Shown: positions 1 through 9,043 of the stretch, in pieces
How the letters are laid out: every line of letters begins with the position of its first letter
Numbering within the stretch: the first letter of the stretch is position 1
Source of the DNA: Paenibacillus silvestris
GTDB taxonomy: Bacteria; Bacillota; Bacilli; Paenibacillales; NBRC-103111
DNA: 64,000 nucleotides
Reading direction: 5' to 3'
Assembly: GCF_009882985.1 (NCBI RefSeq)
Contig: NZ_WTUZ01000021.1
Span: forward strand, 1-64,000
Notes under the pieces: model-generated
What the model saw: the letters and a program-made list of their open reading frames with translations, nothing else
Databases searched by the model: none
Told to the model about the DNA's origin: nothing
Made by a program: the position numbers and the translations under genes

Positions 1-525
1 ACTGGCGCCACGGGAGTGAAGAATGTATACCTCGTATACAAAGGAACTGGCGGTCCGCTCTTTCATCTAAACTGGTTCCAATTTAGCCAGTCTGCTATGG
101 TTGGAGGCGTGTATAAACTCATTAATGAAGGAAGCGGTAACCCTGCCATGGACGTGAAAGGAAATGCAACCGCGAACGGGACACCAGTCATTGTGTCACC
201 AGATAATGGCGCTGCAAGCGAGCAATGGAATGTTAGCGACAATGGCGATGGCACGTTCAGGCTCCTTGGTGTCACAAGCGGCAAAGCGCTAAATGTTTCC
301 GCAGCTACAACGACGGATAACTCGAAGACGATTATATGGCCCTATGGGGGTTCATCGAACGAAAGGTGGAAGTTCAACGCTAATGCGGATGGCACCTATA
401 CGATTGTTGGAGTCCAAAGCAACAAACCGTTGGATACGCTTTTAATAGGCTCGGAATATTCGGTGGTTATTAAGACGGCGAACGGTACGGCAAGTCAGAA
501 ATGGCGATTAGTCAAATTGCAATGA
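1..525 (+). CDS. C-terminal part of a secreted carbohydrate-binding protein (CBM6 end plus ricin-type lectin module)
   Basis: The reading frame is open from the first base, so this is the 3' end of a longer gene. The first ~32 residues (TGVKNVYLVYKGTGG followed by LNWFQF) are the typical last strands of a CBM6 module. Residues ~35-170 form a ricin B/CBM13-like beta-trefoil lectin with repeated QW-type motifs (EQWNV, ERWKF, QKWRL). Such pairs usually sit at the C-terminus of secreted glycoside hydrolases such as GH43, but the catalytic part is outside the window. No dockerin is present, unlike the two large enzymes downstream. A GTG at 16 could be read as a start but is clearly internal to CBM6. 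Confidence 0.8.
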   Translation, partial: TGATGVKNVYLVYKGTGGPLFHLNWFQFSQSAMVGGVYKLINEGSGNPAMDVKGNATANGTPVIVSPDNGAASEQWNVSDNGDGTFRLLGVTSGKALNVSAATTTDNSKTIIWPYGGSSNERWKFNANADGTYTIVGVQSNKPLDTLLIGSEYSVVIKTANGTASQKWRLVKLQ

Positions 526-543
526 TCATATTGGCTTGGTTAA

Positions 544-570
544 GGGTGTCCTTGAGGCACTCTTTTTTTT
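544..570 (+). terminator. Rho-independent terminator
   Basis: A 7-bp stem (GGGTGTC / GGCACTC, two G-U pairs) with loop CTTGA is followed by eight T. It closes the CBM6/lectin gene and separates it from the next promoter. Confidence 0.75.
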
Positions 571-579
571 AATTTATAC

Positions 580-645
580 GGTTCAAAAATAATCATGAAT
601 AGAACAAAAAACATCATGAGTCTTCCTATCAGGAATCGCTATAAT
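580..645 (+). promoter_or_regulatory. Promoter A: tandem AraC-type operator plus -10, upstream of cohesin-SLH gene
   Basis: Two direct repeats CAAAAATAATCA (584-595) and CAAAAAACATCA (605-616) lie 21 bp apart, and TATAAT is at 640-645. The same layout, with identical spacing and the same GGTT just before the first repeat, occurs at 3672-3737 and 13960-14025. The second repeat abuts the -35 position, the usual site for a class II AraC-family activator. The nearby YesN-like regulator (6994-8691) is the obvious candidate; that link is inference. Confidence 0.75.
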
Positions 646-676
646 TTACTTGAGAACAATCTGTAGCGCTTAATAT

Positions 677-690
677 TGTAAACGTTTCCA
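677..690 (+). promoter_or_regulatory. Candidate catabolite-responsive element (cre)
   Basis: TGTAAACGTTTCCA matches the CcpA cre consensus TGWNANCGNTNWCA at all but one position. It lies about 30 bp downstream of the -10 of promoter A, where CcpA would block elongation. Glucose repression of the cohesin-SLH gene would fit a polysaccharide locus; this is inference from the motif alone. Confidence 0.5.
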
Positions 691-724
691 TAAATGATTG
701 TATGATAAGAGAGGATGAATCTAA

Positions 725-1744
725 ATGAAAAATAACCTTATACGAAGTGCCGCCGTCTGCACAATTTGCAGCACGCTGGCTTTTGCACCCGCCGCCTTTG
801 CGCAGGACGCGTCCCAATTTACGATGTCGACGTCCGATACGGAATCGACGGGGGAATTTACCGTCACCTTGAAGGGGGAGCAGCTTGCCGACTTGTTTGC
901 CTATGAAGCCAAATTCAGCATTGATGCAAGCAAGCTGGAAGTAGTTAAGGCGGAAACGAATATAGAAGGTTTCTCGATCTCACCTATTGTGAAAAACAAT
1001 GAAGTAACCATCGCACACACGAAAATCGGTAAGGTTGATGGTGAAAAAGGAGATGTCGTTCTTGGCACCATTACGTTTAAAGCCAAAAAAGTAGGGACAA
1101 CGAATGTGAAATGGACGTCTTTGAAAACAGTCGATCACTATTTAAAAAGCGAAACCCTTTCTATGAATTCTTCTCAAGATTTCACGAGAATTTTCAGCGA
1201 TCTGGCAGGCCATTGGGCGAAAACAGACATTATGGAAATGGTCGGCAAACAAATCGTTGAAGGAATGGATGATGATCATTTTGCGCCGGACACGAATGTG
1301 ACAAGAGCGCAATTCGCGACACTTATTGCCAAGGTTCTGAATCTGAAGGACAGCGCCGGCCCAATTCCGTTCGACGATGTTGCTTCAGGCTCTTGGTACG
1401 AGTCTACGGTGAAAAAGGCGTATGCGGCAGGTTTGATTGATGGCATTTCCGATCATGAATTCGCCCCGGAGAAGAACATAACCCGTGAGGAAATGACGGC
1501 GATGCTCATCAGAGCGAAAGCGCATGCAGCTGGGAAGAAAGTGGAAGAGATGCATGCGATCGGTGCGATTCCATTTGGTGATGAAGCTGCCATTAGCGAG
1601 TGGGCTAAGCCGTTCGTTCAGCTTGCGGTGGAAGCGGGCTTAATGAACGGAAGATCAGATCAAGCATTCGCTCCACAGGAGCATGCAAGCCGGGCTGAAG
1701 CTGTGGTCGTATTGAAGAGGCTATTAAACAAAGCTAGCCAGTAA
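725..1744 (+). CDS. Cell-surface anchoring protein: signal peptide, one cohesin, three SLH repeats
   Basis: Residues 1-26 are a signal peptide ending AFA. Residues ~30-150 read as a cohesin domain: a beta-rich stretch with FTVTLKGEQLADLFAYEAKFSID, as in type I cohesins. Three SLH repeats follow (~155-205, ~215-265, ~283-335), each with a clear signature (HWAKTDI, SWYESTV, EWAKPFV). SLH repeats bind pyruvylated secondary cell-wall polymer, so the protein should display one cohesin on the cell surface, like clostridial OlpA-type anchors but much smaller. AGAGAGG about nine bases upstream of ATG 725 supports the start. The dockerin-bearing enzymes at 9152 and 14150 are plausible ligands, and promoter A matches promoters of the ABC importer and GH101 gene. 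Confidence 0.85.
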   Translation: MKNNLIRSAAVCTICSTLAFAPAAFAQDASQFTMSTSDTESTGEFTVTLKGEQLADLFAYEAKFSIDASKLEVVKAETNIEGFSISPIVKNNEVTIAHTKIGKVDGEKGDVVLGTITFKAKKVGTTNVKWTSLKTVDHYLKSETLSMNSSQDFTRIFSDLAGHWAKTDIMEMVGKQIVEGMDDDHFAPDTNVTRAQFATLIAKVLNLKDSAGPIPFDDVASGSWYESTVKKAYAAGLIDGISDHEFAPEKNITREEMTAMLIRAKAHAAGKKVEEMHAIGAIPFGDEAAISEWAKPFVQLAVEAGLMNGRSDQAFAPQEHASRAEAVVVLKRLLNKASQ

Positions 1745-1882
1745 GCAAATCCGTAAGAATCACGGACTCATTCATGTCGAAATATAAGAATTTTTGTCGA
1801 AAGCAAAAGGAAAAAAAGGACATTTCCTGTAATGACCGAATGTAAGGTGAGAAGGTCATCTATTGTATTTTGACATGACGGG

Positions 1883-3670
1883 GTGCTCAGGATGAAGGTG
1901 TTAGCTAAACCGTGGACGTTTTCGGCGACGCTCCATGTCTTGTTAGTTGTGATGGTTGTGTTCCCCATCGCAACTATTTCGACCATGATTCTGCAAGTAT
2001 ATAAACGGGATCTGCTGCAGCAAACGACAGAACGTTCACTGCAGACGCTGCATGCGGTCACCTATTCCGCCCAGCAGGAGATTAGTAAGATCGAGTACGT
2101 GACGGCGGCCGTAGGCGTCGATCGGGATATTTTGTCGATTGCCACTGCGCTGCATCAAGCGGATGAAAGCAATCGCTATGCTTACATTTATGCGCTGGAG
2201 CTTGCGCTTAGCCGATATACCTACTCGATGTCGAGTCAGCTTCTGGCGATCCATTTTTTTTACAAAGATGGCGGCGTGTATTCGTTCCAACAAAATCTGT
2301 CCACGGATGAGCAGGAGGTTCGTGCGATGAATTGGTATAAAAAGACTTTGCAGCAAACGGATAACGTCCAATTTCTGGGCCTCCAGCGTATGATGTTGTT
2401 TGGCCAGACTGTGCCGTCAGGGTTGTCTGCCGCCATTGCACCGAGTGCTTATCATACGTTAAGTGATGTTGAAATGGTTTGTTTTACATTGAACGAGGAA
2501 GCGTTCGACAAAATTTTCCTGCAGCAGCCCTATGATAAATCTGCTTTTGTCATTGTGACGGGAGAGGGTCAAGTCATCTCTTCCAGCAGCAACTGGAACG
2601 AGACGAGCGAGAGTCTTGCCAGGCTTGAGCAAATTAAATCAGCTAATGAAGGCCATTTTACCGACAAATTCAGTAAGACTGAGATGCTCGTCACTTATGC
2701 TGCCGTTGGTCAAACAGGGTGGAAGGTCGTACATGAAATTCCGTATAGTGAGCTTACTTCCAATTATAACCGAATTTATAAAATCGTCCTGTTTGCCACA
2801 CTTGCTGTTATTGCGGTATTTTTGCTTATCTCCTTCTATTTGGTAAAAGGTCTGACCAGGCCCATTCATGTGTTGGTACGTAAAATGTCCCTGGTCATGG
2901 AGGGGGATCTGAATGCCAAAATCAGCACATCCGGTATTGCAGAAATGGCTACGCTTGGCCGCACGTTCAATCATATGCTGGATCAGATTAAGCTGTTGAT
3001 TCGCCAGCGTGAGGAAGAGGAACAGATGAAAAGGAAGGCGGAGTTCGCTGCCTTGCAATCGCAGATTAACCCGCATTTCCTGATTAATACGCTGAATGCG
3101 ATTAAATTGATGGCGCTCATCAGCAAGGTGGATAACATTCGAAACATGACCAATGCCTTGATGCGGCTCGTTTCTTCCTCTTTTAACAGAGGAGGCATTC
3201 TTACACGTTTTTCCGATGAAATCGAAAATTTAAAGCATTATTTATACATTATGGAAATCCGCTATGGTCATAAATTTGAAGTAGAATGGCAGATTGATCC
3301 GCAGACGGAGTCGAAGTATTTGCTCAAGCTGCTGCTGCAACCGATTCTGGAGAACAGTATCGTACACGGGATGGCCGGTAAGGAATCGCAGGGTAAAATT
3401 GTGATAGCCGCCAATGTTCATGAAGGCAGTCTATACATCGTGATAGCCGACAATGGCGAGGGGATGAGGGAGGAACAGCTAACGCAGTTCCGAGCGAAGA
3501 GCAGTCCGCATACGTTTTCGGGAATGGGGTTTGCCAATGTGCACCACCGTATTCAGTTGCATCACGGGGAAGATTACGGCTTGACACTTGCAGCCAATGA
3601 GCCGGAAGGAACGAAAGTTACCATGAAAGTTCCACTCATTTTCAAAGATAAAGAAGATACATCATTCTAA
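1883..3670 (+). CDS. YesM-type sensor histidine kinase
   Basis: A membrane kinase of the LytS/YesM class. There is a first TM segment at ~12-35, an extracellular sensor region (Cache-like) to ~290, a second TM at ~297-318, HAMP at ~320-372, then a His_kinase (PF06580) block with the phospho-acceptor in the motif INPHFLINTLN (H398) and a HATPase with LQPILENSIVHG. Length (595 aa) is usual for the class. The start is GTG 1883; ATG 1892 is an alternative, and neither has a strong ribosome site. It probably senses a sugar or glycan fragment and phosphorylates the AraC-type response regulator at 6994, with the ABC importer genes between them, the usual yesM/yesN arrangement. Confidence 0.9.
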   Translation: MLRMKVLAKPWTFSATLHVLLVVMVVFPIATISTMILQVYKRDLLQQTTERSLQTLHAVTYSAQQEISKIEYVTAAVGVDRDILSIATALHQADESNRYAYIYALELALSRYTYSMSSQLLAIHFFYKDGGVYSFQQNLSTDEQEVRAMNWYKKTLQQTDNVQFLGLQRMMLFGQTVPSGLSAAIAPSAYHTLSDVEMVCFTLNEEAFDKIFLQQPYDKSAFVIVTGEGQVISSSSNWNETSESLARLEQIKSANEGHFTDKFSKTEMLVTYAAVGQTGWKVVHEIPYSELTSNYNRIYKIVLFATLAVIAVFLLISFYLVKGLTRPIHVLVRKMSLVMEGDLNAKISTSGIAEMATLGRTFNHMLDQIKLLIRQREEEEQMKRKAEFAALQSQINPHFLINTLNAIKLMALISKVDNIRNMTNALMRLVSSSFNRGGILTRFSDEIENLKHYLYIMEIRYGHKFEVEWQIDPQTESKYLLKLLLQPILENSIVHGMAGKESQGKIVIAANVHEGSLYIVIADNGEGMREEQLTQFRAKSSPHTFSGMGFANVHHRIQLHHGEDYGLTLAANEPEGTKVTMKVPLIFKDKEDTSF

Positions 3671-3671
3671 C

Positions 3672-3737
3672 GGTTCAAAAAAGATCAACTCTACAGCCGA
3701 AAAGATCATTTGGATGCGTTTACATTACGGGTATGAT
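3672..3737 (+). promoter_or_regulatory. Promoter B: tandem AraC-type operator plus -10, upstream of ABC importer
   Basis: Direct repeats CAAAAAAGATCA (3676-3687) and CCGAAAAGATCA (3697-3708) are 21 bp apart, with TTTGGA at the -35 position and, 17 bp later, TATGAT at 3732-3737. The architecture is the same as promoters A and C. It places the -10 over ATG 3733, so translation of the binding protein must begin further downstream, at 3787. Confidence 0.75.
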
Positions 3738-3786
3738 AAAAGTAGAACAAATGATTATACAACCAATCATTGGAGGGGTATCTAAG

Positions 3787-5106
3787 ATGGGAAAAAGAAA
3801 ATTAGTAGGCACGGCATTAGTCAGCGGGATTATGCTGCTTAGCACCTTAACAGGTTGCGGCAAAGACACGGCTACACAGCCTGCGGCATCTACCAAGCCT
3901 GTAGAGTCCCAAGCAGCAGCAGCGCCGACACCGAAGCCAGCTTCCCCAGTTAAGCTGAAGCTAGCGATGTGGGACGCGAAAGGCGATTTGACATTTTGGC
4001 AGGAGAAAGTGAAAGAGTACACCAAATTAAAGCCGAACGTAACCGTTGAAGTGGAAAAGGTGCCAGACAATGGCGGTCAGTACTTAAAAGTACGACTAGC
4101 GGCAAACGACTTGCCAGATCTCTTCTACTTGAAGCCAGCGCATATGCAGATTTACAAGCAGTCACTTCTGACTCTCGATGAATTAAATGGAGCAAAAAAT
4201 AATAAATTCCCGGCCAAAATAGATGGAAAAATTCTGGGAGCGCCTCTCGTGTCATTCTCTGAGTTCGTTTATTTCCATCCAAGTGTGTTCAAAGAACTGA
4301 ACTTGGAAGTGCCGAAAACAATGCCTGAGTTCATGTCTACGATGGAGAAGATTAAAACAAACGGCAAATACACGCCGATTGCCATTGGAGGCAAGGAAGA
4401 CTGGACGTTCTATCCGTTTATGGAATTCGGACCGCATATTCTTTCGGGCGATGAAAACTACTTGGGTACGTTAGCCAAAACACCTGAACCGTTTGGAGAC
4501 GGCAGCACATTTGATAAAGTTGGCAAGGTAATTAAAGAAATGTCGAGCAAAAAGTTAGCCGGACCGGATGCACTTTCGATCTCCTTCGATCAGTCTACAC
4601 AGCTGTTTGAATCCAAGAAGGCGGCTATGATCGCTGCTGGCCAATGGTACTACGGGGATTATGCCAATCGGGTGAAAACGGATGAAGATTTGGGCGTGTT
4701 CCCGCTTCCTTTCCGAAACTCTGAGAGCGAGCCGCTCACTGCCATGACGCTGTCCGATATGAACATCGGTATCAACAAAAACAGTAAAAACGTAGAAGAA
4801 GCAAAAGCGTTCTTCGAGTGGATGTTCAGCAAAGACGTCTACCAAGGCTATATCAATAGCGCCCAACAGTTCTCCACGATTAACGGCGTGAACTCGGAAA
4901 TTCCATTCTTCAATAAATGGACAGAAAAATATCCGTTTAAACCGTTCATTTACTCTGCGTCGGATGAGGCTTTTGCGAAAGTAAGCGGCGCAGCGCAGTT
5001 CGATTTCAAAAAGGCGGCTCAAGAAATCTATTCGGGCAAACCAATCGAAACGTTAGAAAAAGAACTAAACAACAAGTGGAAAAAAGCGGTTGAATCCAAC
5101 AAATAA
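3787..5106 (+). CDS. Sugar ABC transporter substrate-binding lipoprotein (family 1, CUT1)
   Basis: A lipoprotein signal with lipobox LTGC (Cys24) is followed by a Pro/Ala-rich linker and a family 1 extracellular solute-binding fold (LKLAMWD near residue 55; GQWYYGDYA late in the sequence). It should be tethered outside the membrane and deliver oligosaccharide to the two permeases that follow. I chose ATG 3787 because GGAGGGG sits at the right distance and because the longer reading frame would start inside the promoter -10. No ATPase gene is in the locus; a shared MsmX/MsmK-type ATPase elsewhere is usual for CUT1 systems. Confidence 0.9.
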   Translation: MGKRKLVGTALVSGIMLLSTLTGCGKDTATQPAASTKPVESQAAAAPTPKPASPVKLKLAMWDAKGDLTFWQEKVKEYTKLKPNVTVEVEKVPDNGGQYLKVRLAANDLPDLFYLKPAHMQIYKQSLLTLDELNGAKNNKFPAKIDGKILGAPLVSFSEFVYFHPSVFKELNLEVPKTMPEFMSTMEKIKTNGKYTPIAIGGKEDWTFYPFMEFGPHILSGDENYLGTLAKTPEPFGDGSTFDKVGKVIKEMSSKKLAGPDALSISFDQSTQLFESKKAAMIAAGQWYYGDYANRVKTDEDLGVFPLPFRNSESEPLTAMTLSDMNIGINKNSKNVEEAKAFFEWMFSKDVYQGYINSAQQFSTINGVNSEIPFFNKWTEKYPFKPFIYSASDEAFAKVSGAAQFDFKKAAQEIYSGKPIETLEKELNNKWKKAVESNK

Positions 5107-5112
5107 GTTTGG

Positions 5113-5155
5113 AAGAGAAGGCACTACCTAGGCAACTGGCATAGTGTCTTCTCTT
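5113..5155 (+). other. Intercistronic stem-loop between binding-protein and permease genes
   Basis: A 14-bp stem (5113-5126 with 5142-5155, one G-U pair) and 15-nt loop lie between the binding protein and the first permease. The only downstream run is TATATA, so it is not a strong terminator. Such hairpins commonly protect the upstream message, giving more binding protein than permease. Confidence 0.65.
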
Positions 5156-5173
5156 ATATACAGGAGTGATTAT

Positions 5174-6055
5174 ATGAACTATCGCATGCAGCAAAAAGTC
5201 GTTATTTTCTCGTTTCTGTTCGTTCCTGTTACCCTCTTGCTGTTGTTTCTTATCTATCCGACCCTGCAGCTTTTCCGCTACAGCTTAACAAGCTGGGACG
5301 GCTACAGCCCGAGCTTCAAGTACATTGGCTTCGACAATTATGTCCGCATGCTGTTTGATTTCCCAGAAGCTTGGCATGCGATAAGGAATAACGGGATCTA
5401 TTTCTTGCTCCATAGCGTTGCGATTCCGCTTGAAATGGTGACGGCAGTGCTGCTAAACAGAGTGCTGCGAGGGAGCGCATTTTTTCGATTCTCAGTCCTA
5501 ATGCCTTACATTATTAACGGAATTGCTGTCGCCTATATGTTTAGTTACATATACAATCCTATTAATGGCCCACTTAATGAGTTGTTAAAAGCTATCGGAT
5601 TAGAGTCATGGATTCAAAGCTGGCTAAGTGACGCAAATGTCGTCAATTATTCCTTAGTGGCAGTTTCACTATGGCGCTACAGTGGTGTCCATGTCGTCCT
5701 ATTTCTAGCCGGGCTGCAGTCGATTCCAAAGGATCTTTATGAAGCGGCTGAGATTGATGGGGCGAACTTTTGGCAGCAGCAGCGGTTTGTAACTTTGCCT
5801 GGTATTCGCCGAGTGGTGGAAATTATTTTGTTCATGAATGTATCTGGAGCACTTCTGCAATATGACATTCCGCTTGTCATGACAAATGGCGGTCCAGGCA
5901 GCGCAAGCTCGACATTTGGTTTATATTCGTTGCAGACAGCTTTTACGTATAACAACTATGGCTTGGCCTCGTCGATGGCGGTTATGCTTTTGTTCTTAAT
6001 TATTGTTTTTTCAGCGCTGCAGGCATGGATCGTGAAAGACAGGAGTGAAGCATGA
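5174..6055 (+). CDS. Sugar ABC transporter permease, MalF/LacF type
   Basis: A 293-aa protein with six hydrophobic segments and the EAA loop (YEAAEIDGANFWQQ, then TLPGI) that docks the ATPase. This is the first permease of a CUT1 importer. ATG 5174 is preferred over the longer frame from 5144 because AGGAG lies eight bases upstream of it. The stop overlaps nothing, but the next gene starts one base after it, so the two permeases are translationally coupled. Confidence 0.9.
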   Translation: MNYRMQQKVVIFSFLFVPVTLLLLFLIYPTLQLFRYSLTSWDGYSPSFKYIGFDNYVRMLFDFPEAWHAIRNNGIYFLLHSVAIPLEMVTAVLLNRVLRGSAFFRFSVLMPYIINGIAVAYMFSYIYNPINGPLNELLKAIGLESWIQSWLSDANVVNYSLVAVSLWRYSGVHVVLFLAGLQSIPKDLYEAAEIDGANFWQQQRFVTLPGIRRVVEIILFMNVSGALLQYDIPLVMTNGGPGSASSTFGLYSLQTAFTYNNYGLASSMAVMLLFLIIVFSALQAWIVKDRSEA

Positions 6056-6056
6056 C

Positions 6057-6953
6057 ATGGAACGTACACAGTTATTGAAACAAACCTATAAGCCGGAATT
6101 ACCGAGCCGAACCCGTTCAATGAGCTCACAGCGATTAGTAGGCCATATCGTGTATTATGTGCTTTTTATCTGCATGGCAGCGATTGTTTTCGTGCCTATT
6201 CTACTGGTTGTGTTCGGTTCGTTTAAGACGAATTTGGAGCTGGCCGAAACGTCGCCTTTTTCCCTGCCGAAAAGCTTCTTGCATTTCGATAACTATGTTA
6301 GCGCATTGAAAGAAGGCAGTATGGTGCGTGGTCTGGGCAACTCGGTGCTGCTCGTTGTGTGCAGCATGCTCGGGAATATGCTGCTCGGCACGATGACGGC
6401 TTATGTACTCAATCGCTTTCAGTTCCGTATGAAAAAAGTGATTCTCATTATGTTTATGGCTGCGATGATCATTCCGGCCTACACGACGGAAATTGCCCGG
6501 TTTCAGCTCATTCATGCTCTTGGTGTCTATAATACACTGGGCGCACCACTGCTGATTTATATCGGAACAGATATTATGCAGATCTACATTTACATGCAGT
6601 TTCTCGAAAAGATTTCCGTACAGCTCGACGAGAGCGCGATGTTAGATGGAGCCTCTTACGTGCGAATCTTCCGTTCCATTATTTTCCCGCTATTGCTGCC
6701 AGCAACGGCTACTCTAGCCATACTAAAAAGTGTTACAATAATGAACGATATCTTCGTCCAGCAGCTCTACATGCCAAGCGCGAAGCTCGCAACATTGGCA
6801 ACTTCATTGACGGCTTTTGTAAGTACACGCAGCTCAGACTTATCTCAGCTATGCGCGGGAATTATGATTGTATTGCTGCCAAGCGCTATTTTTTACATCG
6901 TGTTTCAGCGTTATATTTTCAAAGGTCTCATGGATGGGGCTGTTAAAGGATAA
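6057..6953 (+). CDS. Sugar ABC transporter permease, MalG type
   Basis: A 298-aa inner-membrane protein with six predicted membrane spans and the EAA loop (LDESAMLDGASYVR, then FPLLLPA). It pairs with the MalF-like permease. GTG 6045 overlaps the ribosome site itself, so ATG 6057, one base beyond the upstream stop, is the better start. The organisation binding protein-MalF-MalG-response regulator, with the kinase ahead, is typical of YesMN-controlled oligosaccharide importers. Confidence 0.9.
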   Translation: MERTQLLKQTYKPELPSRTRSMSSQRLVGHIVYYVLFICMAAIVFVPILLVVFGSFKTNLELAETSPFSLPKSFLHFDNYVSALKEGSMVRGLGNSVLLVVCSMLGNMLLGTMTAYVLNRFQFRMKKVILIMFMAAMIIPAYTTEIARFQLIHALGVYNTLGAPLLIYIGTDIMQIYIYMQFLEKISVQLDESAMLDGASYVRIFRSIIFPLLLPATATLAILKSVTIMNDIFVQQLYMPSAKLATLATSLTAFVSTRSSDLSQLCAGIMIVLLPSAIFYIVFQRYIFKGLMDGAVKG

Positions 6954-6993
6954 GGTAAAAGGCAGTCAACTTGGCCATTGGAGGATGAATAGG

Positions 6994-8691
6994 TTGCTTA
7001 AATTGATGATTGTTGACGATGAACCGCTTGTTCGCCTTGCCCTTCAACATATGATTGATTGGCCAAGTATGGGGATTGCGGTCGAAGTAGAAGCCGCTGA
7101 CGGAGCGGAAGCACTTGAGATTCTGAGGCAGCGTGACGATATTGATCTCATGCTGCTGGATATCGAGATGCCGAGGCTAAGCGGAATTGAGCTGCTGCGG
7201 ACCTACCCGGCTGTTAAGGAGAAGCAGAGACCTGTCACGATCATGTTAAGCGCTTATAGCGATTACAGCTATGTTAGGGAGGCTTTTGTGCTTGGTGCCA
7301 TCGACTTCATCGTCAAAGCGGATATGGACGAGGAGCATCTTGTTCCTGTCGTTTTAAAGGCGATTAGTGAGCTTCATAAACAGGCACCTCCGTTACATCC
7401 ACTGCCAATTAGTGAGACCCAAGATGATGTGGATGCGAAAAGTGAGGTTCTTCGCCAGCTCATCACATATGATCCGAATCAGCAGGAGGATGCTGCAGCC
7501 ATTGCAGGTACAGGTATTCACGAGTGGCTTGGGGAATCCAATCAGTTGGTTGCTGTCATGACCATTGCGCATGGCTCTGCGAATAGCAGGATGGAACGAA
7601 CCTTACATGATACGAAAACGCAGCGTTTTATTAGACAATCGGTGCAGACTGTGCTCGACGCCATGTCGATCCGGCATTTTATTTATCGTAAAAGCCAAAC
7701 GGAATACGTGCTGTTCTGTACGCTAGCTCAGTATCGAAGTGAAAGTGTGATTCGTGAAAAAGTGCAATCTGCCTTTGCGATGATGCAAACTCGGCTTATT
7801 CAGTATGTGAATGTGTCGATATCTATCGGGGTGAGTGAGCTGGCTAGCGGAACGAAGCATTGGTACCGCCTGCATCAGCAGGCAGCGCACTTGGCTGCGA
7901 TGAGTTTTTTTGCCGGATGGAACAAAGTGTTCTATCCCGAAAGCTGTATGGATCAGGGAAGAGCTGGAGCGAATACAGGATCTGGGTCTGGAGCGAATAC
8001 CGGTCAGGACCATGTTCGCAAGCTGCAACTGACGCTGAAAGCAAACGGTGCCGGGATCGCTCAGCTACTGGAGCAGGATAATCCAGAGCTGTGGAGCAGG
8101 GAGTTTGAACAAATGCAGCTGCTGCTCGGGCAAACATGGGGATGGCGGCCTCAGGATGTTCAAGCTGCGCTTGAAGATTTGCTCTGGGAGCTGGGAGGCT
8201 TACTGTATCGCAGAGGCATCCGATGGGACGATCTGGAGGATGAGCTGCAGCACCCTTTTGAATATATGAAAAGTCTGGAGACTTTGGAAGAAACGAAAAG
8301 TTGGCTGCATCGGATTTGCACGAACTTGCACAGTTGGCTTCATGGGAAAGAAAAAGCGGATTGCAGCTACAGCATTGTAGTGGCGACGGCTAAACAATTC
8401 CTTGATCTTCATTACATGGAAGACGTCAACCTGGCATTAATCAGTGAAATGGTTGGCGTCAGCGAAAGCTATTTGAGCAAGCAGTTTACGAAGGAAGTTG
8501 GCAGTAATTTCATCCAGTACTTAACGCACTTGCGCATCGAAGAGTCGAAACGATTAATGAAGAAAAAAGGCTTTAAAATTACTGACATCGCTGAAACCGT
8601 AGGTTATTTAAATGTCGAGCATTTCAGCCGGATGTTCAAGAAAACGACAGGGTGCAGCCCCAAGCTGTATCGGGAGAGTTTGTTGAAGTGA
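6994..8691 (+). CDS. YesN-type response regulator with AraC-family DNA-binding domain
   Basis: An N-terminal REC domain has the acidic pair (VDDEP), the phospho-acceptor Asp in LLDIEMP and the conserved Lys in FIVKAD. A long central region (~130-460) is typical of YesN proteins. The last ~100 residues are an AraC double helix-turn-helix (LALISEMVGVSESYLSKQF; FKITDIAETVGYLNVEHFSRMFKK). TTG 6994 stands nine bases after GGAGG; ATG 6985 is possible but touches it. The frame is also open back to 6868 inside the permease gene, but that is unlikely to be used. It probably binds the paired 12-bp repeats at promoters A, B and C. Confidence 0.9.
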   Translation: MLKLMIVDDEPLVRLALQHMIDWPSMGIAVEVEAADGAEALEILRQRDDIDLMLLDIEMPRLSGIELLRTYPAVKEKQRPVTIMLSAYSDYSYVREAFVLGAIDFIVKADMDEEHLVPVVLKAISELHKQAPPLHPLPISETQDDVDAKSEVLRQLITYDPNQQEDAAAIAGTGIHEWLGESNQLVAVMTIAHGSANSRMERTLHDTKTQRFIRQSVQTVLDAMSIRHFIYRKSQTEYVLFCTLAQYRSESVIREKVQSAFAMMQTRLIQYVNVSISIGVSELASGTKHWYRLHQQAAHLAAMSFFAGWNKVFYPESCMDQGRAGANTGSGSGANTGQDHVRKLQLTLKANGAGIAQLLEQDNPELWSREFEQMQLLLGQTWGWRPQDVQAALEDLLWELGGLLYRRGIRWDDLEDELQHPFEYMKSLETLEETKSWLHRICTNLHSWLHGKEKADCSYSIVVATAKQFLDLHYMEDVNLALISEMVGVSESYLSKQFTKEVGSNFIQYLTHLRIEESKRLMKKKGFKITDIAETVGYLNVEHFSRMFKKTTGCSPKLYRESLLK

Positions 8692-9043
8692 GGCGCAGGG
8701 GGGAACGGGAGCTGTGGTTGAGGTGCGAGGTGCAGGTACACAGTGCACAGTGTACACTGCAAAGTGCAAAGTGCAAAGTACAAGGGAACGCTGGTCCGCT
8801 ATTCAGCGAGATTAGCCGTATGAGCGTGCGAATGGGAACTGTGTTCCGCTATTTCGGCGTTATCGCTGCAAATGGGAGCCATATTGCAGCGATAGGACCC
8901 TGTAGTTCCCCTTAACCGCTCGAACCCTCGCTTTTCGACGTAATAGCGCCCTGTAGTTCCCCTAGGGGGGGAGGAAGAACAGGGAAAGTCTTAAAGAAAA
9001 ACGCTCGTCTTACGACGAAGACGTTTATTCTTGCACGCCTTTT
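8692..9043. repeat. Intergenic stretch with small repeats and an inverted-repeat element (8785-8960)
   Basis: No convincing gene. At 8739-8785 there are short reiterations (AAAGTGC copies and a GTACAC/GTGTAC inverted pair). From 8785 to 8960 there is an interspersed element: GGAAC...TCCGCTATT occurs twice forwards, and its reverse complement occurs at the end (AATAGCGCCCTGTAGTTCC, 8942-8960), which is repeated exactly at 59178-59196. At 9006-9023 a CGTCTT/AAGACG stem is followed by TTTATTC and may end the two-component transcript. Confidence 0.6.

Noticed and set aside
8652-8915. 87-residue plus-strand frame overlapping the regulator 3' end
   Set aside because: It is translation of the repeat-rich spacer with Cys/Gln reiterations and no ribosome site.
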